DNA from: an uncultured Lachnospiraceae bacterium
GTDB taxonomy: Bacteria; Bacillota; Clostridia; Lachnospirales; Lachnospiraceae
DNA length: 58,288 bases
Assembly (NCBI GenBank): GCA_947384285.1
Contig: CANDGI010000018.1
Coordinates: 1 to 58,288, forward strand
Direction: 5' to 3'
Every line of letters begins with the position of its first letter. Positions within the stretch are counted from its first letter, which is position 1. Under the pieces are notes generated by a model. It had not been told where the DNA came from. It ran no database searches and worked only from the letters and a program-made list of their open reading frames with translations. Below, in pieces: positions 24,786-33,100 of this stretch. The position numbers and the translations under genes were made by a program.

Positions 24786-24800
24786 AATCAGGAGGCTAAT

Positions 24801-26297
24801 ATGGGACAGAATGTTCTGGAAATGACAGGGATAAAAAAGAGTTTTTCTGGAATATACGCACTGAATGGAATAGATTTTTCCTTGGAACTGGGCGAGGTTC
24901 ATGCGCTCCTGGGAGAAAATGGGGCTGGAAAGTCTACGCTGATTAAAGTGCTGGGCGGCATCCATCAGCCGGATTGCGGGACAATCAAAATCAACGGAAA
25001 AGAAGTGAAAATCCATAATGTGCCGGAGGCAAGGGAAAATGGCATCGGGATTATTCATCAGGAAATTGTGTTGGTTCCCTGCTTGACGGTAGCGCAGAAT
25101 CTTTTTCTCGGACGAGAGATTGTCCGCCATGGCGTAGTGGATTTGGAAGAGACCAACCGGCGGGCAGCGGAAATGATTGCTTCCTTGGGGGTGAAGATCG
25201 ACAGCGGTGAAATCGTAGAGAATCTAACCATTGCCCAGCAGCAAATGGTGGAAATTGTAAAGGCTGTCTCCTTTAACGGGAAAATTATTGTTATGGATGA
25301 GCCCACCTCCTCCTTGTCTAATGAGGAGGTGGAGCAGCTCTTTGAGATTATTGCTCGGCTGAAGTCGAAAAAGGTAAGCATTATCTATATTTCCCACCGT
25401 ATGGAAGAACTGTTCCGCATTTCGGACCGGGTGACCATTATCCGGGACGGCGCATATGTGGGGACACGGAAAACTTTAGAAACCAATCCCGGAGAATTGG
25501 TGGCCATGATGGTAGGACGTGACCTGGAGAGCTTTTACGCAAGGGATTTTAAGGATTTAACCAATGCCAAGGTGGTTCTGGAGGTGAAAAACCTTACCAG
25601 CCAGGGGAGCTTTCAGGATGTCAGCTTTCAGGTGCACAAAGGGGAGATTCTAGGATTTGCCGGACTTGTGGGAGCAGGGCGCAGTGAAATTATGGAGAGC
25701 ATTTTCGGCGCAAGACCCCATCAGGCGGGGGAGATATTTCTGCATGGGGAAAAGCAGGCCTTTAAGAATCCCATGCAGGCAATCCGGGCCGGTGTTGCAT
25801 TAGTGCCGGAGGATCGGAAAAAACAAGGGCTGGTTCTGGAAAATAGCGTAGCCTTTAACCTGACCCTTGCTTCTTTGCGGTTTTACATGAATGGCGCTGC
25901 CATCAGCGAGAAGAAGAAAAAAAGAGTAATTGATGAATATTTTGCAAAGCTTCGCATCAAAGCAGCATCTGCGCAGATTGAAGCGGGAAGCCTTTCGGGC
26001 GGCAACCAGCAGAAGGTGGTGCTGGGAAAGTGGCTTGCCGCCAAGCCGGATGTACTGATTCTGGATGAGCCTACCCGGGGCGTGGACGTCAATGCGAAAT
26101 TTGAAATCTATGGAGCCATCAATGCTCTGGCAAAGGAGGGGATTGCGATTATTATGGTTTCCAGCGAGCTTCCGGAAATCATCAACATGTGTGACAATGT
26201 ATGCATTATGCGGGCAGGAAAATTGGTGGGAAAGTTGGCGAAAGAGGAATTAAGCCAGGAGGAAATCATGAAATATGCAGCAGGAGGAATTGAGTGA
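24801..26297 (+). CDS. sugar ABC transporter ATPase with two ABC domains, RbsA type
   Basis: 498 aa with tandem ABC domains. First half: Walker A GENGAGKSTL, signature-region LTIAQQQMVEIVKA, Walker B IIVMDEPTSSLS. Second half: degenerate Walker A GLVGAGRSEI, signature LSGGNQQKVVLGKWL, Walker B VLILDEPTRGVD. This is the standard carbohydrate-uptake class 2 layout. AGGAGG precedes ATG 24801. It drives import through the permease at 26299. Confidence 0.95.
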   Translation: MGQNVLEMTGIKKSFSGIYALNGIDFSLELGEVHALLGENGAGKSTLIKVLGGIHQPDCGTIKINGKEVKIHNVPEARENGIGIIHQEIVLVPCLTVAQNLFLGREIVRHGVVDLEETNRRAAEMIASLGVKIDSGEIVENLTIAQQQMVEIVKAVSFNGKIIVMDEPTSSLSNEEVEQLFEIIARLKSKKVSIIYISHRMEELFRISDRVTIIRDGAYVGTRKTLETNPGELVAMMVGRDLESFYARDFKDLTNAKVVLEVKNLTSQGSFQDVSFQVHKGEILGFAGLVGAGRSEIMESIFGARPHQAGEIFLHGEKQAFKNPMQAIRAGVALVPEDRKKQGLVLENSVAFNLTLASLRFYMNGAAISEKKKKRVIDEYFAKLRIKAASAQIEAGSLSGGNQQKVVLGKWLAAKPDVLILDEPTRGVDVNAKFEIYGAINALAKEGIAIIMVSSELPEIINMCDNVCIMRAGKLVGKLAKEELSQEEIMKYAAGGIE

Positions 26298-26298
26298 T

Positions 26299-27300
26299 AT
26301 GGATCAGAAGAACAAAAAAACGTCCTTGGCAGACAATGCTGTCTTGGGCATATTCCGAAATAACGTAGGTATTATTGGCGTTCTTATCATTATGTGTGCA
26401 ATTGTATCTTTTGCCACGGATAAATTTCTGACGCCCAACAATATCATATCGGTTTTAAGGCAGATTTCCATCAACGCCTACATAGCCCTTGGCATGACGT
26501 TGATTATTATCCTAGGGCATATTGATTTGTCTGTGGGGGCAATCGTAGCCATGAGCGGTACGCTTACCGTGGGGCTGACAGTGAACCAGGGGCTTCCCAT
26601 CGGCGCAGCCATCCTTGCAGGGATTGTGCTGGGCACGCTGGCCGGGTTTGTCAGCGGCTGTGTGGTATCCAGGTTCCGGGTTCCGGCTTTTATTATCACC
26701 ATGGCTATGATGAACGTCTGCAGCGGCGTGGCTTATGTGTATTCCGGCGGACAGTCCACCAGGATAAATGATGATTTTTTTGTGGCTATCGGCACCGGAT
26801 ATCTGTTTAATGTAATTCCTCTGCCGGTTGTGTATATGGTTATTTTGATTGCTTTGTGCAGCTTTGTACTGGGAAAGACAAGGTTCGGCACCTATGTATA
26901 TGCCATCGGAGGCAACCGGGAGGCAGCCAGGCTTTCCGGGGTGCCCATCAAAAAAGTGGAAATTATTGTGTTTACCTTGTCCGGCTTTTTATCTGCATTT
27001 GCAGGACTGGTGCTTTGTTCCAGAATGTATTCCGGCCAGCCCTCTGTGGGAAGCGGCTATGAGCTGGATGCTATCGCAGCCTGTGTGCTTGGAGGAACCT
27101 CCATGTCTGGCGGCAAGGGGCGCATCAGCGGCACGGTGTTCGGCGCTATGGTCATTGGAGTGATTTCTAATGGGCTGAACCTGATTGGGGTAAGCTCTTA
27201 CTGGCAATTGATTGTAAAGGGATTGATTATTGCCTGCGCGGTATTGCTGGATGCCCAGAAGGATAAGCTGGCAATCTTAAAAAAGAAACAAGCAGCATAG
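26299..27300 (+). CDS. sugar ABC transporter permease, RbsC type
   Basis: 333-aa permease with about ten hydrophobic segments and family stretches LGMTLIIILGHIDLSVGAIVAMSG, VPAFIITMAMMNVCSGVAY, TYVYAIGGNREAARLSGVPIKK and GYELDAIAACVLGGTSMSGGKG. ATG 26299 begins one base after the ATPase stop; AGGAGG lies inside the end of that gene. Forms the membrane pore of the importer. Confidence 0.94.
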   Translation: MDQKNKKTSLADNAVLGIFRNNVGIIGVLIIMCAIVSFATDKFLTPNNIISVLRQISINAYIALGMTLIIILGHIDLSVGAIVAMSGTLTVGLTVNQGLPIGAAILAGIVLGTLAGFVSGCVVSRFRVPAFIITMAMMNVCSGVAYVYSGGQSTRINDDFFVAIGTGYLFNVIPLPVVYMVILIALCSFVLGKTRFGTYVYAIGGNREAARLSGVPIKKVEIIVFTLSGFLSAFAGLVLCSRMYSGQPSVGSGYELDAIAACVLGGTSMSGGKGRISGTVFGAMVIGVISNGLNLIGVSSYWQLIVKGLIIACAVLLDAQKDKLAILKKKQAA

Positions 27301-27338
27301 GATGCTGGGAATTTTGAAATGAAGGAGGGAACCTGAAC

Positions 27339-28814
27339 ATGGATATTTTTCGTAAAATGTCTTTTGCAGATTCAACAGGAGATGCGATTCCCTTTTACCA
27401 TGAGGGGAAGTACCATATTTTTTCATTGACCTCGCCGCCGGGAACAACGGTGTATCCGGCACGTCTTCGGACCACCTGGAGCCATAGCGTATCGGAGGAT
27501 TTGGTTCACTGGCAGGAACTTCCAACTGCGCTTTACCCAGGGGAAGGGGACGAGCCGGATGCCTCGGGGGTGTGGACTGGTTCTGTCGTATACGGCGAGG
27601 GGAAATACCACGCATTTTATACGGGCTATTGTTTGACAGCCAGATTTCAGCAGACCATCTGCCATGCCATCAGCGAAGATGGCATTGTCTGGGAAAAAGA
27701 CCCTGCCAATCCGGTGGTTACTCCCCTTGTGGAGCTTTACGAGGAGGGGGATTGGCGGGATCCCTATGTATTTTATAACGAAGAGGATGGGTGTTACTGG
27801 ATGCTGCTTTCAGCCAGGAAGCTGGATATGCCGGTGACCCGCCGGGGCTGTGTGGTGCTTTACCGCTCCAAGGATCTGGCGGATTGGGACTATTACGGTC
27901 CTTTGTATGCACCAGGGCATACAAACTGCCCGGAATGCCCGGAAATGTATAAGATTGAGGATACCTGGTATCTGTCCTACTCCCGGTTTTCAGAGTTTGT
28001 CAATACGATTTACCGGGTGTCGAAATCTCCCTTTGGACCTTGGAGGAAAACAAAAAAAGACGGCATTGGAGGACGGAGGTTTTACGCGGCAAAATCCATG
28101 GAGGATGCGAAGGGGCGCAGGTTTTATTTTGCCTGGGCGCATGATCGGGCAGAGAAAAGCGACCGAGGGGAATGGTACTGGGGAGGAGCGTTCTGTGTGC
28201 CCCATGAGGTTGTGGCTGCGCCGGAAGGAGGGCTGGATGTAAAAATGCCCCAGGAGTATGTGGCGGCCTATCAGGATGCAGTAAACTGGAGCTATGTGCC
28301 GGCGCTGGGAAATGCAAAGCGCTATGGAGAAAAGATGTTTGAGCTAGATTCTGTAGGTTCCTGCATCTATGGTTTTTTTCAGCACCCGGAAGAGCATTTT
28401 CTGTTCAAATGTAAAATCATGCCCAGGGAAACCTACGATCATTTCGGAATTTTGCTAAAATCCGACGAGGAGGCCAGCGGCTGCCTCCTTCTGGAATTTG
28501 ACATGGCAATGCAGCGAGCGTCTCTTTTGAATCTTCCCATGGGTGTGGATCCTTTCTGGGAACAGTCCTGCCAGGCGGTGCCGCCTGCTACGGATCCGGG
28601 GCCGGATGGCGTTCGGGTAGCGGAAAAGACATTCTGCATTGAGGATGGAAAGGAAATCGACATTAAAATCCTTGTGGATCATGATTTGGTGGAGGTGTTT
28701 GCAGGAGAGCAGGCTGCTTTTACCTACCGGGTTTATGCAAAACCGGAATATGAGGTGGGGATTCTGGCTCAGGATGCAAGGGTAGAGTTTTATGATATTG
28801 AAATAATGAAGTAG
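27339..28814 (+). CDS. GH32-like glycoside hydrolase (beta-fructosidase superfamily)
   Basis: 491-aa cytosolic protein (no signal peptide) with a five-bladed propeller and a C-terminal beta-sandwich typical of clan GH-J. Visible: GDAIPFYHEGKYHIFSL near the start, TWSHSVSEDLVHW, GVWTGSVVYGEGKYHAFYTG, WRDPYVFYNEE (the RDP stabiliser motif) and ECPEMYKI (acid/base Glu in the EC motif). The usual WMNDPNG nucleophile motif is replaced by FADSTGDAIPFYHEG; the Asp of GD is the candidate nucleophile. Downstream of the RbsBAC-like importer and co-transcribed, so the imported sugar is probably a fructoside or a related furanoside. A GAAGGAGG RBS precedes ATG 27339. Confidence 0.8.
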   Translation: MDIFRKMSFADSTGDAIPFYHEGKYHIFSLTSPPGTTVYPARLRTTWSHSVSEDLVHWQELPTALYPGEGDEPDASGVWTGSVVYGEGKYHAFYTGYCLTARFQQTICHAISEDGIVWEKDPANPVVTPLVELYEEGDWRDPYVFYNEEDGCYWMLLSARKLDMPVTRRGCVVLYRSKDLADWDYYGPLYAPGHTNCPECPEMYKIEDTWYLSYSRFSEFVNTIYRVSKSPFGPWRKTKKDGIGGRRFYAAKSMEDAKGRRFYFAWAHDRAEKSDRGEWYWGGAFCVPHEVVAAPEGGLDVKMPQEYVAAYQDAVNWSYVPALGNAKRYGEKMFELDSVGSCIYGFFQHPEEHFLFKCKIMPRETYDHFGILLKSDEEASGCLLLEFDMAMQRASLLNLPMGVDPFWEQSCQAVPPATDPGPDGVRVAEKTFCIEDGKEIDIKILVDHDLVEVFAGEQAAFTYRVYAKPEYEVGILAQDARVEFYDIEIMK

Positions 28815-28900
28815 CAGGAAGTATGCTGTCACATCTGCGATCGTGCAAGAGAAAGGGACTGCTGCAAAATATGAGGCGGCAGGAAGAATGCTGCCGCATC
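28806..28900 (+). repeat. tandem duplication spanning the stop codon of the GH32-like gene
   Basis: ATGAAGTAGCAGGAAGTATG (28806-28825) is repeated as ATGAGGCGGCAGGAAGAATG (28871-28890), both followed by CTG.C.CATC. Period 65 bp. The first copy contains the TAG stop of the gene. Confidence 0.6.
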
Positions 28901-28920
28901 GGTGGCAGAGCAGTCCCTTT
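28852..28920 (+). terminator. hairpin terminator after the GH32-like gene
   Basis: AAAGGGACTGCT (28852-28863) pairs perfectly with AGCAGTCCCTTT (28909-28920), followed by one more T; an inner hairpin GCGGCAG/CTGCCGC lies in the loop. The T-run is short. Confidence 0.55.
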
Positions 28921-29003
28921 TGAATAGCCCAGGGTATTATCCCCAAAGCCTGGCTGTGTAATAAAACACTGAATAACTCACAGAGCTGCTGTGGGGAAAT
29001 TTA

Positions 29004-29669
29004 TCAAAACAGCGGCATATTAGCCACAAAACAGTACATCATAACAAAGTGGCATAAGCTGCCGCCCATAACAAACAAATGGAAAATTTCGTGTGAGCCG
29101 AAATTTTTATGTCTTGAATTAAAAATCGGCAGTTTCAAGGCATAGATAATGCCGCCGATTGTATAAATAATCCCTCCGGCCAAAAGCCATCCGAAGGCCT
29201 GCGGGGACAGGGAATTGATAATCTGGGTGAAGGCAAGGACGCATACCCAGCCCATGGCGATATATAATATAGAAGAAAACCATTTGGGGCAGGTAATCCA
29301 AAATGCCTTTACAAGGATTCCAGCCAGGGCGATTCCCCATACAAGAGCCAGAAGGCCGTATCCCACAGAGCCGCCCAGGACAATCAGGCATACCGGGGTA
29401 TATGTGCCGGCAATCAGTACGAAAATCATCATATGATCCAATTTGCGCAGAATGCGGTTGGATTTTTCCGATAAATCCAGCGCGTGGTAGGTGGCGCTGG
29501 CTCCATAAAGCAGAATCATGCTCAGCATAAAAATGCCGAGGGAGATTACATGAACCTTATCCGGGTTGGTGGAAGCGCGGATCAGCAAAGGTGTCGCGGC
29601 AAAGAGAGCCATCAGCATTCCGATAAAGTGTGTGATGGAACTTCCAGGGTCTTTCAGCTTAAATTTCAT
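29004..29669 (-). CDS. TrhA/hemolysin III family membrane protein
   Basis: 221-aa membrane protein with seven hydrophobic segments and family motifs: SSITHFIGMLMAL, SMILLYGASATYHAL, KLDHMMIFVLIAGTYTPVCL, GGIIYTIGGIIYALKLP and the C-terminal SHEIFHLFVMGGSLCHFV. His of ITHF, YHAL, LDHM and HEIFH are the conserved putative metal ligands. GGAGGAG precedes ATG 29669. Relatives are related to adiponectin/progestin receptors and influence membrane lipid balance. No operon partner. Confidence 0.92.
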   Translation of the reverse strand: MKFKLKDPGSSITHFIGMLMALFAATPLLIRASTNPDKVHVISLGIFMLSMILLYGASATYHALDLSEKSNRILRKLDHMMIFVLIAGTYTPVCLIVLGGSVGYGLLALVWGIALAGILVKAFWITCPKWFSSILYIAMGWVCVLAFTQIINSLSPQAFGWLLAGGIIYTIGGIIYALKLPIFNSRHKNFGSHEIFHLFVMGGSLCHFVMMYCFVANMPLF

Positions 29670-30013
29670 AATAGCATCTCCTCCTTAAAAAAATTATCAT
29701 GATGGCCGGTGAAACAGAATGGCGAGTGTACGATAACAATTTCATTTTCGTGCAATATCAAATAGATATCTATAGTATATGTAAGAGTAATAAAAATATG
29801 AATATGTAGTAATTAAAACTATATTATGTATAAACAAATACTATACTATATATTTCTAAATGTCAATAGAAATAAAAAAGTTTCTATGGATTTGCGGTGG
29901 ACTCCTCCCGCCCTTCTGGGAAATCCAAAGGAAATGTGGAGTGGAAAGAGGTGAGGGAAACCTTTCCGCCGCAGAGAAGAAATTAATGATGGGGAATAGT
30001 TTTCGAAAATAGT
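29670..30013. other. non-coding gap, AT-rich
   Basis: Divergent gap between the TrhA gene and the helicase gene. 29745-29875 is strongly AT-rich. No ORF, repeat or RNA is recognised apart from the promoter at 30014. Confidence 0.5.
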
Positions 30014-30042
30014 TTGACAACAGCGGTTTTCTTTGCTATGAT
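30014..30042 (+). promoter_or_regulatory. promoter of the DEAD-box helicase gene
   Basis: TTGACA (30014-30019), 17-base spacer, TATGAT (30037-30042). Confidence 0.85.
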
Positions 30043-30092
30043 TAGCAACAGATTTTGTAATAGTGTAAGATTAGCAAATGAAAGGAAATAGA

Positions 30093-31685
30093 ATGGAAGC
30101 ATTAAGATTTGATGAATTAGATTTATATCCCCAGATATTGCGGGCGATACAGGAAATGGGTTTTGAGGAGACTACTCCGATTCAGAGCAGGGCAATCCCA
30201 GTGGTAATGGAAGGGGCAGACGTAATCGGGCAGGCACAGACTGGAACTGGAAAAACAGCGGCATTTGGAATCCCTTTGTTAATGAAGGTGGATCCCCATA
30301 ATAAGAAGACCCAGGCAATTGTGCTGTGTCCCACCAGAGAGCTGGCAATCCAGGTGGCAGAAGAGGTGCGCAGCCTTGCCAAATATATGCATGGGGTAAA
30401 GGTTCTGCCGGTATACGGCGGGCAGGATATCGTGAAGCAGATACGTTCCTTAAAAGGCGGCGCCCAGATTATTATCGGAACCCCTGGACGTATTATGGAT
30501 CATTTAAGGAGAAAGACCATCAAGTGCGAAGAGGTAAATACCATCGTATTGGATGAAGCGGATGAGATGCTCAACATGGGATTCCGTGAGGATATTGAGA
30601 CGGTATTGGAATACATTCCTGAGGAACGGCAGACCGTACTGTTTTCTGCAACCATGCCAAAGCCTATTCTGGAAATCACCAAAAAATACCAGAAGGATGC
30701 TGTTACCATCAAGGTGGTAAAAAAGGAACTGACGGTTCCAAACATTGAGCAGTATTATTATGATGTAAAGCGCAAGGATAAGGTGGAGGTTTTAAGCCGT
30801 CTGCTGGATGTGTACGACCCCAAGCTTTCTTTGGTATTCTGCAACACCAAGCGCATGGTGGATGAGCTGACCAATGCGCTCCAGGGCAGAGGATACTTTG
30901 CCGAGGGGCTTCACGGCGATATGAAACAGAGCCAGCGGGACCGGGTTATGAACCATTTCCGTAATGGAAATACAGAGATTTTGGTAGCTACTGACGTGGC
31001 AGCCAGAGGAATTGACGTGGACGATGTGGAAGCGGTCTTTAATTTTGACCTTCCCCAGGATGATGAATATTATGTGCACCGTATCGGCAGGACAGGCCGG
31101 GCGGGCAGGACAGGCCGTTCCTTTACCTTTGTAAAGGGAAAAGAGGTCTACAAATTAAAGGATATCCAGCGGTACTGCAAGACCAAGATTCTGGCGCAGA
31201 AGGTGCCCAGTATGGAGGACGTGGTTCAGGTAAGGCTGGAGAAAATCATGGATCATATTGGGACGATCATTGAGGAAGAGGATCTGTCTTCCATGGTAAA
31301 TATGGTGGAATCCCAGGTGAACGAATCCGATTACACCGCTATGGATATTGCGGCGGCATTCTTGAAGATGGCATTGCTGGGAGAAGAGGAGAACGCCCAA
31401 AACAGCATGGAGAATTTTGAATTCGGGGATACAGGAGCAGAAGAAGGCATGGTCCGCCTGTTTATCAACATCGGAAAGAAGCAGCATGTGAAGCCGGGTG
31501 ATATTTTGGGAGCCATAACCGGGGAATCCGGGATGCCAGGAAAGCTGGTAGGAGCCATTGACATGTATGATAAATACACTTTCGTGGAAGTGCCCCGGGA
31601 ATACGGCAAGGAAGTGCTGAAAGCCATGAGCAATTCCAAGATTAAAGGCAAGAGCATCAATATAGAGCCTGCGAACCAGAAATAA
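30093..31685 (+). CDS. DEAD-box RNA helicase with C-terminal DbpA-type RNA-binding domain
   Basis: 530-aa ATP-dependent RNA helicase. ATG 30093 has AAAGGA 7 bases upstream. Motifs in order: Q motif (TTPIQSRAIP), I AQTGTGKT (about residue 48), Ia PTRELAIQ, GTPGR, II DEAD (154-157), III SAT, and in the second RecA domain FCNTKR, ATDVAARGIDV and HRIGRTGRAGRTG. The last 75 residues (VRLFINIGKKQHVKPGDILG, GAIDMYDKYTFVEVP) form the DbpA RNA-binding domain, which targets 23S rRNA in relatives, so a role in ribosome assembly or cold adaptation (CshA/DeaD-like) is likely. Confidence 0.95.
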   Translation: MEALRFDELDLYPQILRAIQEMGFEETTPIQSRAIPVVMEGADVIGQAQTGTGKTAAFGIPLLMKVDPHNKKTQAIVLCPTRELAIQVAEEVRSLAKYMHGVKVLPVYGGQDIVKQIRSLKGGAQIIIGTPGRIMDHLRRKTIKCEEVNTIVLDEADEMLNMGFREDIETVLEYIPEERQTVLFSATMPKPILEITKKYQKDAVTIKVVKKELTVPNIEQYYYDVKRKDKVEVLSRLLDVYDPKLSLVFCNTKRMVDELTNALQGRGYFAEGLHGDMKQSQRDRVMNHFRNGNTEILVATDVAARGIDVDDVEAVFNFDLPQDDEYYVHRIGRTGRAGRTGRSFTFVKGKEVYKLKDIQRYCKTKILAQKVPSMEDVVQVRLEKIMDHIGTIIEEEDLSSMVNMVESQVNESDYTAMDIAAAFLKMALLGEEENAQNSMENFEFGDTGAEEGMVRLFINIGKKQHVKPGDILGAITGESGMPGKLVGAIDMYDKYTFVEVPREYGKEVLKAMSNSKIKGKSINIEPANQK

Positions 31686-31771
31686 ATATTTCTATAGAGA
31701 TGAATTCCAAGATTAAGGCAAGAACATCAATATAGGGCCTGTGAACCAGAAATAAATTTTCTATAGGGATG
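31632..31771 (+). repeat. tandem duplication of the 3' end of the helicase gene
   Basis: 31632-31702 and 31703-31771 match almost throughout: AATTCCAAGATTAA..GGCAAGA.CATC, AATATAG.GCCTG.GAACCAG, AAATAAAT and CTATAG.GATG. Period 71 bp. The first copy includes the last 17 codons and the stop; the second is non-coding. A third copy starts with GAATTC and stops. Confidence 0.9.
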
Positions 31772-31780
31772 AATTCAATT

Positions 31781-31813
31781 ATTATTCCGCCGGTGGAATG
31801 CCGGCGGAATAAT
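31781..31813. terminator. 13-bp perfect hairpin after the helicase gene
   Basis: ATTATTCCGCCGG (31781-31793) and CCGGCGGAATAAT (31801-31813) pair fully with a 7-base loop. There is no T-run, so it may be a 3'-end stabiliser rather than an intrinsic terminator. Confidence 0.55.
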
Positions 31814-31872
31814 GCATAGTTGGCCTGTTTTCATAATTCAAATGTATGTACTGCTTTCTTGTTTTCCGCAGC

Positions 31873-31909
31873 AAAAATAAGGGTGCATGAACTTTCATCC
31901 ACACACCCT
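31873..31909 (-). terminator. terminator of the rubrerythrin gene
   Basis: On the minus strand AGGGTG...CACCCT with an inner ATGAA/TTCAT stem, followed by TTATTTTT. Confidence 0.65.
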
Positions 31910-31947
31910 GAAATTGCCGTAAATCCTTATTTTATGCTGTTTCCAGC

Positions 31948-32490
31948 TTAGCCGAAGTATCTCTTAAGAAGTCCTGCAAATGCCTTGCCGTGCCTTGCCT
32001 CATCCCTTGCCATCTCGTGAACGGTATCATGGATAGCGTCAAGGTTTGCAGCTTTAGCTCTCTTAGCCAGGTCAGTCTTACCAGCAGTAGCGCCGTTCTC
32101 AGCCTCAATTCTCATCTCCAGGTTCTTCTTGGTGCTGTCTGTCACAACTTCGCCAAGCAATTCAGCAAACTTAGCAGCATGCTCTGCTTCTTCGTAAGCA
32201 GCTTTCTCCCAGTACAAGCCGATTTCTGGATATCCTTCTCTGTGGGCAACTCTTGCCATAGCCAGATACATGCCGACTTCTGTACATTCTCCGTTGAAGT
32301 TTGCTCTTAAATCTTCGATGATGTCTTCAGATACACCCTGAGCCACCCCTACTACATGCTCGGAGGCCCAGCTCATTTCTCCAGTCTGCTCTGTAAATTT
32401 GGAAGCGGGAGCGTTACACTGTGGACATTTCTCCGGCGCTGCATCTCCTTCAAAAACATAACCGCATACATTACATACAAATTTTTTCAT
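31948..32490 (-). CDS. reverse rubrerythrin
   Basis: 180-aa non-heme iron peroxidase for hydrogen peroxide and oxygen defence in anaerobes. The rubredoxin domain is at the N-terminus (Cys6, Cys9, Cys22, Cys25: [10 protein letters not shown]...CPQCNAP), followed by the diiron four-helix domain (ENFNGE-type [55 protein letters not shown]). This domain order defines the reverse type known from clostridia. GGAAGAAAA precedes ATG 32490. Its promoter carries a dyad over the -10 and the next gene upstream encodes a Fur-family regulator, so metal- or peroxide-dependent control is likely. Confidence 0.95.
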   Translation of the reverse strand: MKKFVCNVCGYVFEGDAAPEKCPQCNAPASKFTEQTGEMSWASEHVVGVAQGVSEDIIEDLRANFNGECTEVGMYLAMARVAHREGYPEIGLYWEKAAYEEAEHAAKFAELLGEVVTDSTKKNLEMRIEAENGATAGKTDLAKRAKAANLDAIHDTVHEMARDEARHGKAFAGLLKRYFG

Positions 32491-32560
32491 AATTGTTTTC
32501 TTCCTTTCTATGTATTAGAATATTTTGTTTGATAAGAAAAATAGTAATTGTTACTGAAAT

Positions 32561-32577
32561 TAAGATAGCATATCTTA
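32561..32577. promoter_or_regulatory. dyad TAAGATA-N3-TATCTTA over the rubrerythrin -10
   Basis: Perfect 7-base arms with GCA between. The left arm holds the -10 on the minus strand. A second dyad, AGTAA-TTG-TTACT, lies at 32543-32555. Confidence 0.5.
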
Positions 32578-32590
32578 GCTGTGATGTCAA
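32562..32590 (-). promoter_or_regulatory. promoter of the rubrerythrin gene
   Basis: Minus strand: TTGACA (32590-32585), 17-base spacer, TATCTT (32567-32562). It overlaps the last codons of the Fur-family gene. Confidence 0.7.
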
Positions 32591-32985
32591 GGGATATTTT
32601 TATTATTTTCCTGCTCCATGCATTTTTGGCATGTGCCGAGGAAATATGCAATATGCCCTTCGATTCTTCCCTCGAATTCATTTCCGGCAAGAATATTGAT
32701 ATGGTCAATATTTTCCATTTTTAAATCCATAACGCTGCCGCACTTTTTGCAGAGCACATGGTAATGGGGATTTGTATTCCAATCAAAGCGGTCCGGCCCC
32801 ATGCCTGTGGAAATTTTTTGTATCTCTCCAACATCTGTCAACAAGGAAAGGTTGCGGTATACGGTTCCCAGACTGATGTTTGGATATTCTTTTTTCACAC
32901 TGGTGTAAACTGTTTCAGCAGTTGGATGGTCCTTACGCCCTGCAAGGAATTCCCTGATGCATTCCCGCTGGCGGCTGTACTTCAT
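32587..32985 (-). CDS. Fur/PerR family metalloregulator
   Basis: 132-aa winged-helix metalloregulator. Start ATG 32985 (GGAGGAAAGG upstream; TTG 32988 is possible). N-terminal DNA-binding part: SRQRECIREFLAGRKDHPTAETVYTSV, NISLGTVYRNLSLL. Regulatory and zinc sites: RFDWNTNPHYHVLCKKCG with HYH and CxxC, and a second CxxC (CQKC) near the C-terminus. The HYH-CxxCG pattern occurs in both PerR and Fur, so the metal cannot be told from the sequence. The 5' leader holds a 16/19 match to the Fur box (33006-33024), so it probably represses itself; the adjacent rubrerythrin suggests a peroxide role. Confidence 0.93.
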   Translation of the reverse strand: MKYSRQRECIREFLAGRKDHPTAETVYTSVKKEYPNISLGTVYRNLSLLTDVGEIQKISTGMGPDRFDWNTNPHYHVLCKKCGSVMDLKMENIDHINILAGNEFEGRIEGHIAYFLGTCQKCMEQENNKNIP

Positions 32986-33005
32986 CAATGTCCTTTCCTC
33001 CTGTA

Positions 33006-33024
33006 AATAATGATAATTATTATT
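33006..33024. promoter_or_regulatory. Fur box before the Fur-family gene
   Basis: AATAATGATAATTATTATT matches the 19-bp Fur consensus GATAATGATAATCATTATC at 16 of 19 positions. It lies between the predicted start of transcription and the RBS. Confidence 0.75.
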
Positions 33025-33036
33025 GATTACTATCTA

Positions 33037-33065
33037 AATATAATCCCCCGGCGCTGAAATGTCAA
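33037..33065 (-). promoter_or_regulatory. promoter of the Fur-family gene
   Basis: Minus strand: TTGACA (33065-33060), 17-base spacer, TATATT (33042-33037). The -35 lies in the loop of the hairpin at 33044-33076. Confidence 0.8.
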
Positions 33066-33076
33066 GAGCCGGGGGA
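33044..33076 (-). terminator. GC-rich hairpin after the PsiE-like gene
   Basis: TCCCCCGGC (33044-33052) pairs perfectly with GCCGGGGGA (33068-33076). On the minus strand it follows the PsiE-like gene and is followed by TTATATTTA, a weak T-run. It encloses the -35 of the Fur gene promoter. Confidence 0.6.
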
Positions 33077-33100
33077 ATGTTTCATGAAATTTCCATATAT

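Noticed and set aside
31781-31813. Intrinsic terminator of the helicase gene with high confidence
   Set aside because: The hairpin is perfect but no T-run follows on either strand; kept only as a low-confidence terminator.
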